From positions 3,977,183 through 4,041,182 of the forward strand of contig CM046341.1 of assembly GCA_025403435.1 (NCBI GenBank): a stretch of DNA of 64,000 bases. Reading direction: 5' to 3'. Shown here piece after piece: positions 12,642 through 22,760 of the stretch; the stretch's first letter is position 1; every line of letters begins with the position of its first letter. The stretch comes from Artocarpus heterophyllus. Its lineage: Eukaryota > Streptophyta > Magnoliopsida > Rosales > Moraceae. The translations under genes and the position numbers were made by a program. Below the pieces are notes generated by a model. That model saw only the letters and a program-made list of their open reading frames with translations. It made no database searches and was not told the DNA's origin.

Positions 12642-12654
12642 TGGTATCAGAGCC
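12642..12654 (+). other. Primer-binding site, tRNA-iMet type
   Basis: TGGTATCAGAGCC starts 7 nt after the 5' LTR. It is the standard plant primer site complementary to the 3' end of initiator methionine tRNA, and it fixes the element's transcription direction as plus. Confidence 0.93.
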
Positions 12655-13839
12655 TAGGTTCGGTTAACCTAGGGAGTGTAGCACCACTTTAAAAAAATAT
12701 ATTTTTGAGATGGTTTTGAAGCTGAATTTTTATTGTCATCATCAAAATGAACCTTCACATTGATTTATACAGTCTAAAAGGATGTAACATGGAAAGGCCA
12801 TAGAATGAAAATATCAATAGTTATATGAGTACAATAATTATGTAGAAGGAAAGTATTAATAGTTATAAGAGAATGATAATTATATGGAATGAGTTTATAA
12901 GTAGAATGCTTATGAGAAATTCGTATAATATTTGGATCTATAAGCATATTTAATTCGTATAAACGATGAGAAATTCGTATAGATAAGAGGATTTAAAAGC
13001 CTTTTGTCTCGTGAAAAACAATAAGAAATATAAGGCTTGATTTATTGATTTTAAAGTTTGGCATAGATATGTCAAATTTTTCGTAATTGATTCAAACCTA
13101 AGTAATGATTATGTGTGGATTCGATGGAGCACATAAGTGTCAATAACTTTTCTTGAAAGTTCTATTTATTCGAGGAATATGATATAAGTTGGGAATCATG
13201 GTATTGAATCTTGAGAGAGATAAATGTTAGACTTTTGGTCTGTTGAGACTGTGTAAAGTCTAGAATGCATGAATCTCAAAATTGGAATATTTCGTTACGT
13301 ATATTGTATTTAAGTGTATCAGTGAATCTTTATATATAGATGCAATAGAAAAATGATCAATAGGAGTTTCCTTAAGTAAATCATAATACTTAAGGCACTT
13401 ATAATAATTTTGGATAATTACGATAAAATGTTTAAGTTTTAGATGTTTAGATGTGAATCTTTTGGTTACCTAAGGTTTTGTTATATGAGGAAATTATATA
13501 TTGTATAAGTAGAATTGTGAGGATTGTAGATGTTCTTAAGTAGTAACATCAAGTGTCTTTGTTCGTTGATATGGTCTACGTTGAAAGACGTAAATCGTAT
13601 TGATTTCAAGGTTAGTCACATTCTAAACCCTTGGTAGCAATGATGATGAATCCATTGATAGATGTTAAGTATTATGAATAACATATGGGTGTATGTATTG
13701 TTCAATAAGGTTTTGATTAAAACAAAATTATTCGAGTTGCTGGAAGATTATGTTGTTATGAAATGATTTTAAATATCATTCAGGAAGATCCTTGTTGTCG
13801 TTAAATTAGATTTGTTGTTCATAATTAACTTTATCTATA
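12655..13839 (+). other. Internal untranslated stretch of the retrotransposon
   Basis: About 1.2 kb of AT-rich sequence after the primer site, where gag would normally lie. No frame of meaningful length or similarity was found. Repeated short phrases such as AGAAATTCGTATA suggest some internal duplication. I see no zinc knuckle or protease motif. Confidence 0.6.
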
Positions 13840-14254
13840 GTGGGCTTTGAATTGGGTTTAAGATTCATACGAATTGGTTTTCAATTTTATGTTTGTTATT
13901 TAACTTGTTCTAAATGTGTTAAGGCCCGAAACAACCTGACCATTTTCAACTTAGAACATTTGGGCCTAGTTCAAATCTTAAATCAGTTTGATTCACACTG
14001 TCTCTCCCACGTGGTCTCTATACGTGTCATATACAGTGGTTTAATTATTGTTTACATATACGTTTACTGTGCGTATGACCTTATTTCTCCGAGTTCACTT
14101 TTTCTCTCTTAATTTGTTATTTTTTCTCTAAATCGCAAATCCTCTTCTTTTTCATTAAAAATTCTTCTTTTCCTCTAAAAGAAGAAGGAATTCTAGGATT
14201 CTGCAATTTACTATCTTAATTTTTCATTTCTATTTACTCTTCTTTCATCTCATC
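13840..14254 (+). promoter_or_regulatory. Putative internal plant promoter and leader before the first cargo gene
   Basis: This stretch looks like a plant core promoter. It has GGCCC and TTGGGCCTA (TGGGCY site II type) near 13,923 and 13,960, a G-box CCACGTGG near 14,009, and then a pyrimidine-rich leader (TTTTTCTCTAAATCGCAAAT and similar) up to the ATG at 14,255. The composition differs from the flanking LTR-element sequence. Whether it drives transcription independently of the LTR is inference. Confidence 0.35.
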
Positions 14255-14776
14255 ATGGACCCAAAGTACCAACGCCTGAGAAAGTATTTCCCATCACTCT
14301 CCCAAAAGATTCTCAGAAAGAAATACAAGGCTAGAATTACTCGGTTGTGGATTCTTATGCGTTTTGGTATCCCTTGTGATGTGAGAATGTTAATAGAGGG
14401 GAAAATCCGTCCGAGTGACTTTAGTCAAGATGTCGGTTTACCAGGAACAGGTACCAGTCGTAGTGCAATGAAAAGAAGAGCTCGTGCCATCGTGGTCACT
14501 TGTAACAAATGTGGAAGACAAAATTGTAACGGTAAATGTACTTCACCTGGTTATATGTCTACGAATAGAGAGGATAAAATAAGGTTTTGTAGGGATGGAC
14601 TTTCAAAGGAGAACTTGGATAGCATCCATCCTCCTCTCCACGGTCACCCTAGTGGATATGTTCAAGGAGCTATTTTTAAACTCTGGCCTAAATTTTATAC
14701 AGAAAGACAACGCCTCAGGAATATGGTATTTCTAGATCCTGTTTGCCAAGCCATAAGAAAACTGGATGGGGAATAA
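14255..14776 (+). CDS. Basic Cys4-finger protein, 173 aa, retrotransposon cargo
   Basis: Intact frame with an ATG start, in sense orientation to the element. The N-terminus is rich in K/R (residues 1-35). A basic patch KRRARA (73-78) is followed by a compact finger C83-x2-C86-x4-C91-x3-C95 (CNKCGRQNCNGKC), then a charged segment ending in residues such as DPVCQAIRKL. This is not the CCHC zinc knuckle of retroviral Gag. An arginine-rich patch immediately before a Cys finger, in a small protein, is the layout of the C-terminal nucleic-acid-binding proteins of carla- and vitiviruses, which bind RNA and can suppress silencing. Similarity was judged by eye only, so homology is a hypothesis. Binding nucleic acid is the safest prediction. 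It could instead be an unknown plant protein or a highly diverged Gag substitute. Confidence 0.7.
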   Translation: MDPKYQRLRKYFPSLSQKILRKKYKARITRLWILMRFGIPCDVRMLIEGKIRPSDFSQDVGLPGTGTSRSAMKRRARAIVVTCNKCGRQNCNGKCTSPGYMSTNREDKIRFCRDGLSKENLDSIHPPLHGHPSGYVQGAIFKLWPKFYTERQRLRNMVFLDPVCQAIRKLDGE

Positions 14777-15419
14777 GTCATCGCACTATAAAGGTTATTT
14801 AGTCTTTGCTTATTTGAAGCAGTTTTAGCTGATGTTCAACAGTTTGTGTTTTTCTTTTACTCAGAATATTTGCTTTTGTGTTTGAAATAATTGTGATTAT
14901 TAGATTGATACAGTAAGTGTTAATATCTTATTTAATTTATGATTTTCTTAAATATATATATAATAAAATATATTATCTTATCAGACACATTACATACGGT
15001 ACAGTAATATGTTTGAATTTTGAAAAACTTATCCAGATATTTCAAGATTTGTGTCTCAAATTTCAAAAGTTCTACAGTATTTGTCGTTTATATTAAATTT
15101 CTCGACTTGGTGTATATTTGTCAAAAAGTCTACAGTTGCGTCAAGACGGTCTTCTGTCGAATTGTTCTCAATTGTCAAAAGTTATACAATTAGAGTCTAA
15201 TCTTTTTCAAAAAGTGAATCAGATTTTCTGAAAACTATCAATCACCTTATCTTACTTTCTTATCCGCACAATATTTTGTTTAAATCTTTGGATTACCTTT
15301 TCATTACCTACTTGTCTATCTCTTTAGCCCTTTTTGTATATTTCTCATCTTTAAAAACTCATGTAGAACCTGAAGTCTAAGTGGAGCAGACATTAAGCAA
15401 CCACTTCTATAAACCAAAT
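14777..15419 (+). other. Spacer between the two cargo frames
   Basis: About 640 bp, AT-rich, without a frame. The right half ends in a pyrimidine-rich stretch (15,240-15,345), like a leader for the LOG-like frame. I see no ribosome re-entry signal, so two separate transcripts or alternative starts are plausible. Confidence 0.5.
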
Positions 15420-16070
15420 ATGTCTACCTCCCAGTCCACGAAGAAAATAAAGAATGTCTGTGTCTTTTGTGGTTCCAGCCTTGAAAAAGATAAAGCTTAT
15501 TTAGAAGCTGCAAATCACTTAGGGCAAGTCCTAGCACGCAAGAAGATTAACATAATCTATGGGGGTGGTAGTATAAAAATGATGGTAAATATGGCACTAG
15601 CAGCTAGGTCTAGTGACGCTACTGATGTAAGAATTTGGCCTTATATTTCAGTTGAAGGAAACCTTTGTAAGGAAGCCATAGGTAAGGGAGAAGGAGTCAG
15701 GAGTATCCCTAAAAATTTTAAAGACATAATCTATAATTCTGATGCTTTTATAGCATTACCTGGTGGTCTAGGTACTCTTGAGGAAATATTTATAGTTGCT
15801 TGTGGGCAATTGTTGGGCTTTTATTCCAAACCTTTGGGACTGCTGAACGTAAAGGGTTTTTATGACGGTCTTTTGAAATTTCTAGATTACGCTGTGGAAG
15901 AAAACATCACTACAGAATCGGAGAGACAAATCTTTGTCACTGCTTCAACAGCTGAGGAATTGATAGATAAAATGCAAATCATACATCCAGAATCCGACAC
16001 TGCAACATCCAAGCTTGAATGGGAAAGGGAAAGCCGGGAGCGGCCAATTGATTTGAATCTCCATCTGTAA
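15420..16070 (+). CDS. LOG-like protein (cytokinin riboside 5'-monophosphate phosphoribohydrolase family), 216 aa
   Basis: LOG enzymes release active cytokinin bases from their nucleotides in the cytosol. This frame has normal LOG length and order: VCVFCGSS (13-20), IIYGGGS (45-51), DAFIALPGGLGTLEE (108-122), KPLGLLNVKGFYDGLLKFLD (137-156), and the C-terminal SKLEWE. I chose ATG at 15,420 because it places the Rossmann start at the usual distance; an upstream GTG extension has no similarity. The catalytic region is altered. The RKAEM-type stretch that supplies the catalytic arginine reads NFKDI (99-103), and the GLMG after GGGS reads KMMV, while the Glu of PGGxGTxxE is kept. The protein ends DLNLHL, an LxLxL EAR-like motif. 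Plant LOG genes normally contain several introns and this has none, which fits capture from a spliced RNA. The intact frame suggests recent or current selection, with a non-canonical activity. Confidence 0.88.
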   Translation: MSTSQSTKKIKNVCVFCGSSLEKDKAYLEAANHLGQVLARKKINIIYGGGSIKMMVNMALAARSSDATDVRIWPYISVEGNLCKEAIGKGEGVRSIPKNFKDIIYNSDAFIALPGGLGTLEEIFIVACGQLLGFYSKPLGLLNVKGFYDGLLKFLDYAVEENITTESERQIFVTASTAEELIDKMQIIHPESDTATSKLEWERESRERPIDLNLHL

Positions 16071-17005
16071 TCTTTTTGTTTTATCTTTGGCATGTAGGCA
16101 TGTGTGTCCATATTCCGTGTGTTACGAATAACCGTTTGCCTTGTATTCTGTGTTTCTTGTGGTACGTTGTTGTTCAATCTTTTAGATTCATTGAGCCTAA
16201 TGCCGGGATGGCTGAATACGAAGTACTTGATGCTCTCGAAACGCATCCTTCTTAAGGTCCGATCTTTTGTTTATCGATGTTTTTGTATCCTATAAGCATG
16301 CATGATATGGATAGCTGGTATACGGAGTGCCTTGTACTCTCGAAACGTATCCGTATTATGTTTGTAATGTGTAATATAAGTTTAATGTATGTCGGGTACC
16401 AAAGTCAGTTATGGGGATATTCCATATGAAATATGAGTATATTATTTGGATTGAATGTTTGTGTCATGAGGATAGCTGTTTAATGAAAAATATGTCGGGT
16501 ATGTTTGCAACCAGAGATTCCGTTTAATATCTCTATGAATAAGTTTAATGTATGGTTTTGAATATAAGTGTTTGTGATATATGTTTTATGATTATGTTTT
16601 AGTTTATTAGTTGAGGTATGAAATCAAATATATTTGACTTTTCCTTACTCAAAAAGAAAAAGGAACCTAAAGATGAAGTATATAAAATTTCTCTGGCAAT
16701 CTCCTTAAATGTGATTGTAAATCACAGTCCATGGACAATGAAGGACTGGAATCATGGTATGGTCAATATGTATGCCTGATCAGATTCTTAGACTATTATA
16801 CGGTGTTATAAGTTGAAACTTGTCAGAAATACTCTCATTGAGGGATTTAGGAGTAAGATTTATTATGCAAGTAAATAAGTGGAGATACGATAACTTAATT
16901 TTGGAAGATAAACAACATTAACGGTTTAGACTCGGAATTGGAATCATAATGGAATCAAAATTTTTACTAGTATTGCTAGAATTGAAATTTCGAGGACGAA
17001 ATTTC
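16071..17005 (+). other. Retrotransposon interior downstream of the LOG-like frame
   Basis: No frame with similarity. It includes two related phrases with GATGCTCTCGAAACGCATCC (near 16,229) and GTACTCTCGAAACGTATCC (near 16,334), which suggests a short internal duplication. It ends in the chromovirus-like box TTTCGAGGACGAAATTTC just before the polypurine tract. Confidence 0.55.
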
Positions 17006-17022
17006 TTTAAGGGGGGTAGAGC
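17006..17022 (+). other. Polypurine tract
   Basis: TTTAAGGGGGGTAGAGC immediately precedes the 3' LTR and has the form seen in Ty3-type plant elements. It would prime plus-strand DNA synthesis. Confidence 0.92.
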
Positions 17023-18996
17023 TGTGACACCCGTTATTCTCCTAACGGGTATTGAGGTAATTAAATTAATTTTTAATGTATAAAAAAAAATTGCTTCATT
17101 TAAATTTATTTTATAATATTTATTTTTATCTATTTTTAAGTTTTCTAAAATTCTCCTATATTTATTTAGTATGATTACTAAAAAGCCTTAGAACTTCTAA
17201 TAAATCTCAAAAATGTCATATTGGCATTATGTGTGTTAAAGTCTTTAGATGAGACATAAGGATATCTTTTCCAACTACTCTTGACCCTCATTTTCTTTAT
17301 TTCCTCCGTGACATGCTTCAACATGTCTCCTCTATAATTGTTTCCATCACTTCTCTTCAAAGACTTCATCTTTTCTTCCTTTCTCTTCCACGGTTCCCAC
17401 ACTCTTCTTCTCATTTCTTTGCTGAAGCAAAATACTTAGAGAACTTCTTCAAGGCAGCCATAAAAATCAGCCACCATCACCTCCATTTGAGCAAGAATTT
17501 CAGTCATACCGAAGTAAAGGAACCTGTTTTGAAGCCATTTCAAGCTTCCAACTAACCATAATCCGAGGTTAGAATCTTATGAACAAATTTAGTCTTTCAT
17601 TTATAAATTTTCTTTTATACTAAAGGATTATTCAAATTTGCGTTCTTAAACCTAAGTATACGTTTGTTGCTATTTTGGAGCATATGTATGAAGTCTAAGT
17701 GTATATGCCCTAGACAGAAAATTTATATTGTTAAACTTTATAATACCTCTATGGGCAGTGGTTATTTCTTGAAATTCTAAGATTAAATTAAAATAAATTT
17801 TATGAATGTAGTTGTATGTTGTGCTTTAGTTTTAATTGTCCTTATGCACGCCTTAGGATCAAGGGAGTATGGAGCTAACGTTAATTGATTCCAGGATTAA
17901 GAGACTGTTGATAAGCTTAAAAGGTAGGGATTCTATTACTCATCTTTTGTGAGGTTTTTATAGAATTAAAATTGATTGTTTTGCCGCAATATATATATAT
18001 CTATGTTGAACTGATATTATATGATTATCACATATGAAACTATGACATGGACTCGTCTTGTATTGTACGGCGAGGAACATAATGAATTGACACATGTTAT
18101 AAATTGAGAAGCATGGTTAGGAAAACTAACTCTATTGATAATGATTCAATATAGAGAAATTGTGAGACATGAAGAGGGCGACGGTTACGTCCTTGGGCAT
18201 GAATACCCTAAAAGGTAAAATAGGGGGAAGGCGATGACGCTTCCTTGGGTTGAAAGTCCCAGAACACACTGTACAGGAATCGATTTGGTGAGGACTCGGG
18301 GCTTGATGTCCCCTCACCGGAACACCCTTGGAATGTTTATAGGGTGATCAAGTGCGCCCATTTGGGTCTCGATGAGTTGAGTGATACTCAATTTAACATG
18401 GATACCTAGGAACAATGATGATTGGTAATATTTGTATAAATGTGTAATTATGACACTTGGTAATGATTAACTACGGTATCCATAAGATGTGATCATAATA
18501 AACCTCATAATCTGGAATATGATGTGACTTACTAACCATGCAGATTTTAATGTGGTAATGATAAAAACCTAAAGGTGAGTAATGGTTTTCTCTACTGAGC
18601 ATAGTGTTGCTCATACCTTTATGTTTATATCTTTTCAGGACTCACTAAGTGTGAGGTGGCTACGAGAAATATAGTTGAGGAAGTGATGTAGCTATATTAC
18701 ATTGGGACTGCTTCAATTGTTGAGAATGTTCTTCATGATAATGTAAGCATCAATTGTTACTTTCTGTGACTGTATTACAATGTGTTGAGGGTTAAAATGA
18801 TGATGACAACAGTTTATATTATTAAATTTAAGGTGCTACATTAAAACTGTGGTTTATTTATCGTTTATATTTTTATTTTTGAGTTGAGAGTTTTCATTTA
18901 AGTCCCGGGCAAATTTTATTTTTAAGGTTTTACTTTTATTATTTATTTTTATTTTATCTCATTAAAAACTGTTAACCCCCACATAGGGGCGTTACA
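17023..18996 (+). repeat. 3' LTR, 1,974 bp
   Basis: Direct copy of 10,661-12,634, followed by the target duplication AAAGT at 18,997-19,001. Same length, no indel found, one substitution seen (T at 18,618). Confidence 0.97.
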
Positions 18997-19001
18997 AAAG
19001 T

Positions 19002-22000
19002 AAAGCACTAAAAATGCAAATGAAGAAGGAAAGGGGCCAAAAAAGGGAGAACAAACAAATAAGGATGATTTTTTTTTTTTTAAAAGCCAATAAGAAAGTA
19101 AAAAAGAAAAAAAGAAAAGAAAAGAAATTAACACAAAAAAGATCCCAAAAAAAAAGAAAAAGACCAAAATGGAACGTTTTGGACTACCAATTTTGAGCAG
19201 TGAAAAGTGTATTGACTCTTTTAAGACGAATATTTTGTTAAAGTCTTGTCGCTTTTCAATAGAAAGAACGATGTGTTACTTGTTCCCAACACAAAGTGTC
19301 GACTGATTTTTAGCTCTGAAGGTTCATAAGCTTTTAAGGTTTATAACTAATTTAATGAGTTAAAAAAGTCCTTAAATTAATAGGCAGTGGGTAGTGTTGG
19401 ATTTCTGTCTATAGGATGTTAAATCTAAATCACATGGTTCTCTTCACGTGCAACACACGTGGGTGGGCAGTTGAGGTGAAAGTAGCATATTTCATCTTCT
19501 GGAGATGATTTGGGGCTGAATCCAAAACTCATTTAACAATTTTTCTCTTCCTCCTTTATTTTTCCACCAACCGACTATTCAAGGAAGCACAACCTAACAA
19601 TCAACCACGGTTGCTGCCAAGAAAACAGGACGGAGAACCTCTCCACTTTTTATGGCAGCATAAATTTCTTGCAAAATCACTGAAGCTTCATGAGTATGGG
19701 GTGGGTATGGGGTCTGTAGGTGTAGTTTTGCTGTTGTGGGAAGCTATGACTGAGGAGCACCTCTTGGCTGATGCAAGTCTTTTTTTTTTGTTATTTTTAG
19801 TGCTAATGATTTGTTTCTTTGCAAGTAGTCACACACCGTTTGTTCTTAACACCAAATGGATGAAATTATTTAAGATAAATATAAGTGGTCATTATTTTTT
19901 TAATTTTTTTCAAGAACAAGTCATAGACGAAAATTATTCTTTACATTTTACATGCAAAAAAAAGTTGATGACATAATTGCTAAAATGAACAACGCATCGT
20001 TCTGGGTTAACAAAAAACATGTCATTTTGTATAAAAAATTTTCAGGGTCAGATTTTCAGTTTTTCCAGAGTCAGATTTTCATCACCAACAGTATGCTGTG
20101 CTAAAATTAAATTCCTTATTATTTTGTGCGTTAACCTAACCAATCACATAGTCCGATTTCTTACATCGAGTGACATTATAAGAGTATAGTAGTCAAAAAG
20201 TTAAATACACAATCTAAAAAAAAATAAATTCTATCGTTTCAAAACTCAAAAGAGTGGCAATCCAAACGGAAATATCCTAGAGACACTTTTTGTTTTTAAT
20301 TGTAGGATTACATGGCGGATCTTCGAATTCAATAATAATAATAATAACAACAACAATAATGGTCATCTTGGAAAAGATAACAACCAAAATCACCTTTTGA
20401 TCCTCATTTATTTGGATTAACTAATTTAAATTTTAAAATTCTATACAGTGCCCAGTTTTGCTTTCTGAATTTTTTTAATATTCATAGAATCTGATGTTTT
20501 AAAAATAAGTTTTTAATCTTTTCAAATTTGCATGATCTCATAAACTCCTTATTACGAAGTGCAGAAAAATCAGGCGCCTCCTGCGTTGTCTCTAAATTAA
20601 ACTGCAGGTGAGCAAAACAAAAGAGGTAATCCCTTAGTTCTTTTTTGGCAAACGTCGGAATATAAATATATATATATATATATCAAAAAATATTACCTCA
20701 GATATTTTATTTAGCACGAATAAAAAACATAAATAGCAATCCTCAATATATATATATAGCATTGGTTTTGATTATTTTCTTTTTTTAAGAGTAATTTTCT
20801 ATTTTTCAAAAAGTACATCATGAATTTTAGCTGAGTTTATAGGATTGAAATTGAAATATAACCATTTTTTGAATATTTCATGAAATGTAACAAAAAAATA
20901 GAATATTATAGAAAAAATTATAATCATTATAATACTTATCCAGATAATTTTGTAGCATAATAATTGGTACGCAGTTAGTATGTAACTACTTCAAAAAAAT
21001 AATTAGTTGACCACAGAGACAAAATGTAGGACTGGTGCCAACAGTTTATTACGGAAGAAAGGACTCACTGTATTTTTTTTCTTTTTACTTCTAAAAAATA
21101 GTGATACTTTGATTCCACGTAGTTTGATTATTACAAAGAAAAAAATATGTTCAATTACAACCTTGTGCGCTTCGCCGGCGTTGTTGGCGTGTTCAAGCGG
21201 CGGTAAATTTCTATGTGTACTACGTTTTCCTCTATAAAATGAATATTTTTTTTTCTTTGTTTTGTATAAAAAAGTATTTCAGAAGTAGCGTTGATTTGAT
21301 TTTCTTTATATATCCATATTTATATATAATTATGGGTGTTATATACTTGTGTTAAGTTGTAATTAGAGTTTTAATATCGTAAGATTATAAATAAAAGAAT
21401 GAACAGAAGAAAATTTTCATTTATAGCTTTTGTAAGAAAAGGTTGCAGAAAAAACCTTTAAAGATATATATTTGTTTTATTTTGATTGCCAATGTTTATT
21501 TTTAGGTCTAACTATCTTGTAATTTATGAAATATACAATTTAAATCCCTTAGTTAATAAATTGATTATTTTTAGACAAAATATGATACAGTTATAATGGG
21601 TAGGGTTTTACAAGGAGTAAGGTAACAAAAGAAACAAATTGATCAAAAAAATATTTTAAACGGAACAAAAAGAACGGGCGACGATACTATTTGATTTTTT
21701 ATTTCAATTTTTTATAAGTTTTTTAAATGCCTTTTTATTATCTTATTTTAAAAAAAAAAACTCTCATATGCCATTAGTTACATTGTCGAAATTTTATATT
21801 TTATTAACAAAGTAAAATTTTAATTTAATTCTTTGATTTAGATAAACTCAAAATATTGAGAAACATGCACAAAAATTTGACCATGAAAATAATGAAAGAA
21901 ACTAACTACAATATAAGCCAAATTTGATTACAATCAATGAGATAATTCCAAAGAGAGTTGATATTGGGAGTTTAATAAATTAGAGATCAATTTAATAAAT

Positions 22001-22599
22001 TTAACATCAATAACATTGAAATTGAGAGAAAATGAAAAAAGGACCAAAAAAAAAGAATATTGGGGTAAAAGACTATAGTAAATAAATGGAGGCAAAAAGA
22101 AAAAAAATAGAAAAAAGGGGGTAAAATATCAAAATATTTAAAAGGAAAAACATAAACACCATTTGTAAAGAGACAATGATAAATTGATGTTGCAACCGGA
22201 GAATTTGGAATTTTCAGAAAGACTGGTGATTGGTGATGAGGCATGACAAATGGCAAAGTTAGAAAAGAAAATCTTCTGCTTGCTTAAATTAATATAATAG
22301 TTCAATTTTCCGTTGTCAACTAAGCTGATCTATCTGAGATACTTTCAATCTGAGCACCCTTAAGTTGACGTCCAAGAATGGATTGTTTGTTTGCAATTGA
22401 TGTTTAAATCAATATGGTGGTGTTTGACTTGTCTCTAAAATACAGACATGTTGAAGCATTACTGATACATGTGTTCTTTTTTCTTCTAGTGATTTTGTAC
22501 TGCTATAGAATCCTTTCTTTACCTTAACTTAACCCACTTTAGAGACAAACTTAACAAGCAGTTTTCTACAGACTCTTATTGTAGACCAAATTTTTCTAT
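19002..22599. other. Intergenic, no supported gene
   Basis: AT-rich sequence with A-runs (19,070-19,165), an AAT/AAC microsatellite at about 20,330-20,356 and TA repeats at about 20,665-20,685. The stretch 19,611-19,790 has higher coding-like composition, but no similarity I recognise and no conserved motif. No RNA gene was recognised. Confidence 0.5.
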
Positions 22600-22760
22600 T
22601 GTGTTTGACAAAATTGTTTAAAACCAACTTTTTAGTTTAAAATACTGTAGCATATGAAATATTTACACTGTAGTAACTTTTTGCCTTTTATCGTAGCATG
22701 TAAGAACTTTACACTATTTTTTATCAAGAAGTTGGTTCTAACCAACTTTACCAAACACCC
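22600..22760. repeat. MITE, GTGTTTG family, about 161 bp
   Basis: The left end GTGTTTGACAAA and the right end TTTACCAAACACCC are inverted to each other. Inside are the family's core words ACTGTAGCATATGA and TCGTAGCATGTAAGA with TTTACACT. Related copies lie at 5,540, 31,862, 54,280, 56,195 and 59,041. No clear target duplication is visible. Confidence 0.65.

Larger units (their letters stand above)
10661..18996 (+). mobile_element. Complete non-autonomous Ty3-type LTR retrotransposon carrying two cargo genes
   Basis: 8,336-bp element with 1,974-bp direct LTRs, TG...CA ends and a 5-bp target duplication AAAGT (10,656-10,660 and 18,997-19,001). A tRNA-iMet type primer site lies just inside the left LTR and a GGGGGG polypurine tract just inside the right one. 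LTR ends (TGTGACACCC...GGCGTTACA) and the sequence before the polypurine tract (TTTCGAGGACGAAATTTC) are of the kind seen in Tekay/Del chromoviruses. The 4,388-bp interior has no gag, protease, reverse transcriptase, RNase H or integrase, so the machinery must come from an autonomous relative. Instead it has two sense-strand intronless frames: a Cys4 basic protein and a LOG-like protein. I find one base difference between the LTRs, which points to a very recent insertion. Confidence 0.95.

Noticed and set aside
13840..14112. 90-codon open frame inside the retrotransposon
   Set aside because: Starts at TTG, hydrophobic low-complexity translation, and the region looks like promoter and leader instead.
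14255..14776. Reading the Cys4 frame as a retroviral nucleocapsid
   Set aside because: The finger is C-x2-C-x4-C-x3-C, without the His of the CCHC knuckle, and no capsid-like segment or downstream protease is present.
19611..19976. 121-codon open frame after the retrotransposon
   Set aside because: Begins at a non-ATG codon. The first ~60 residues look coding-like but match nothing I recognise, and the rest is AT-rich low complexity.
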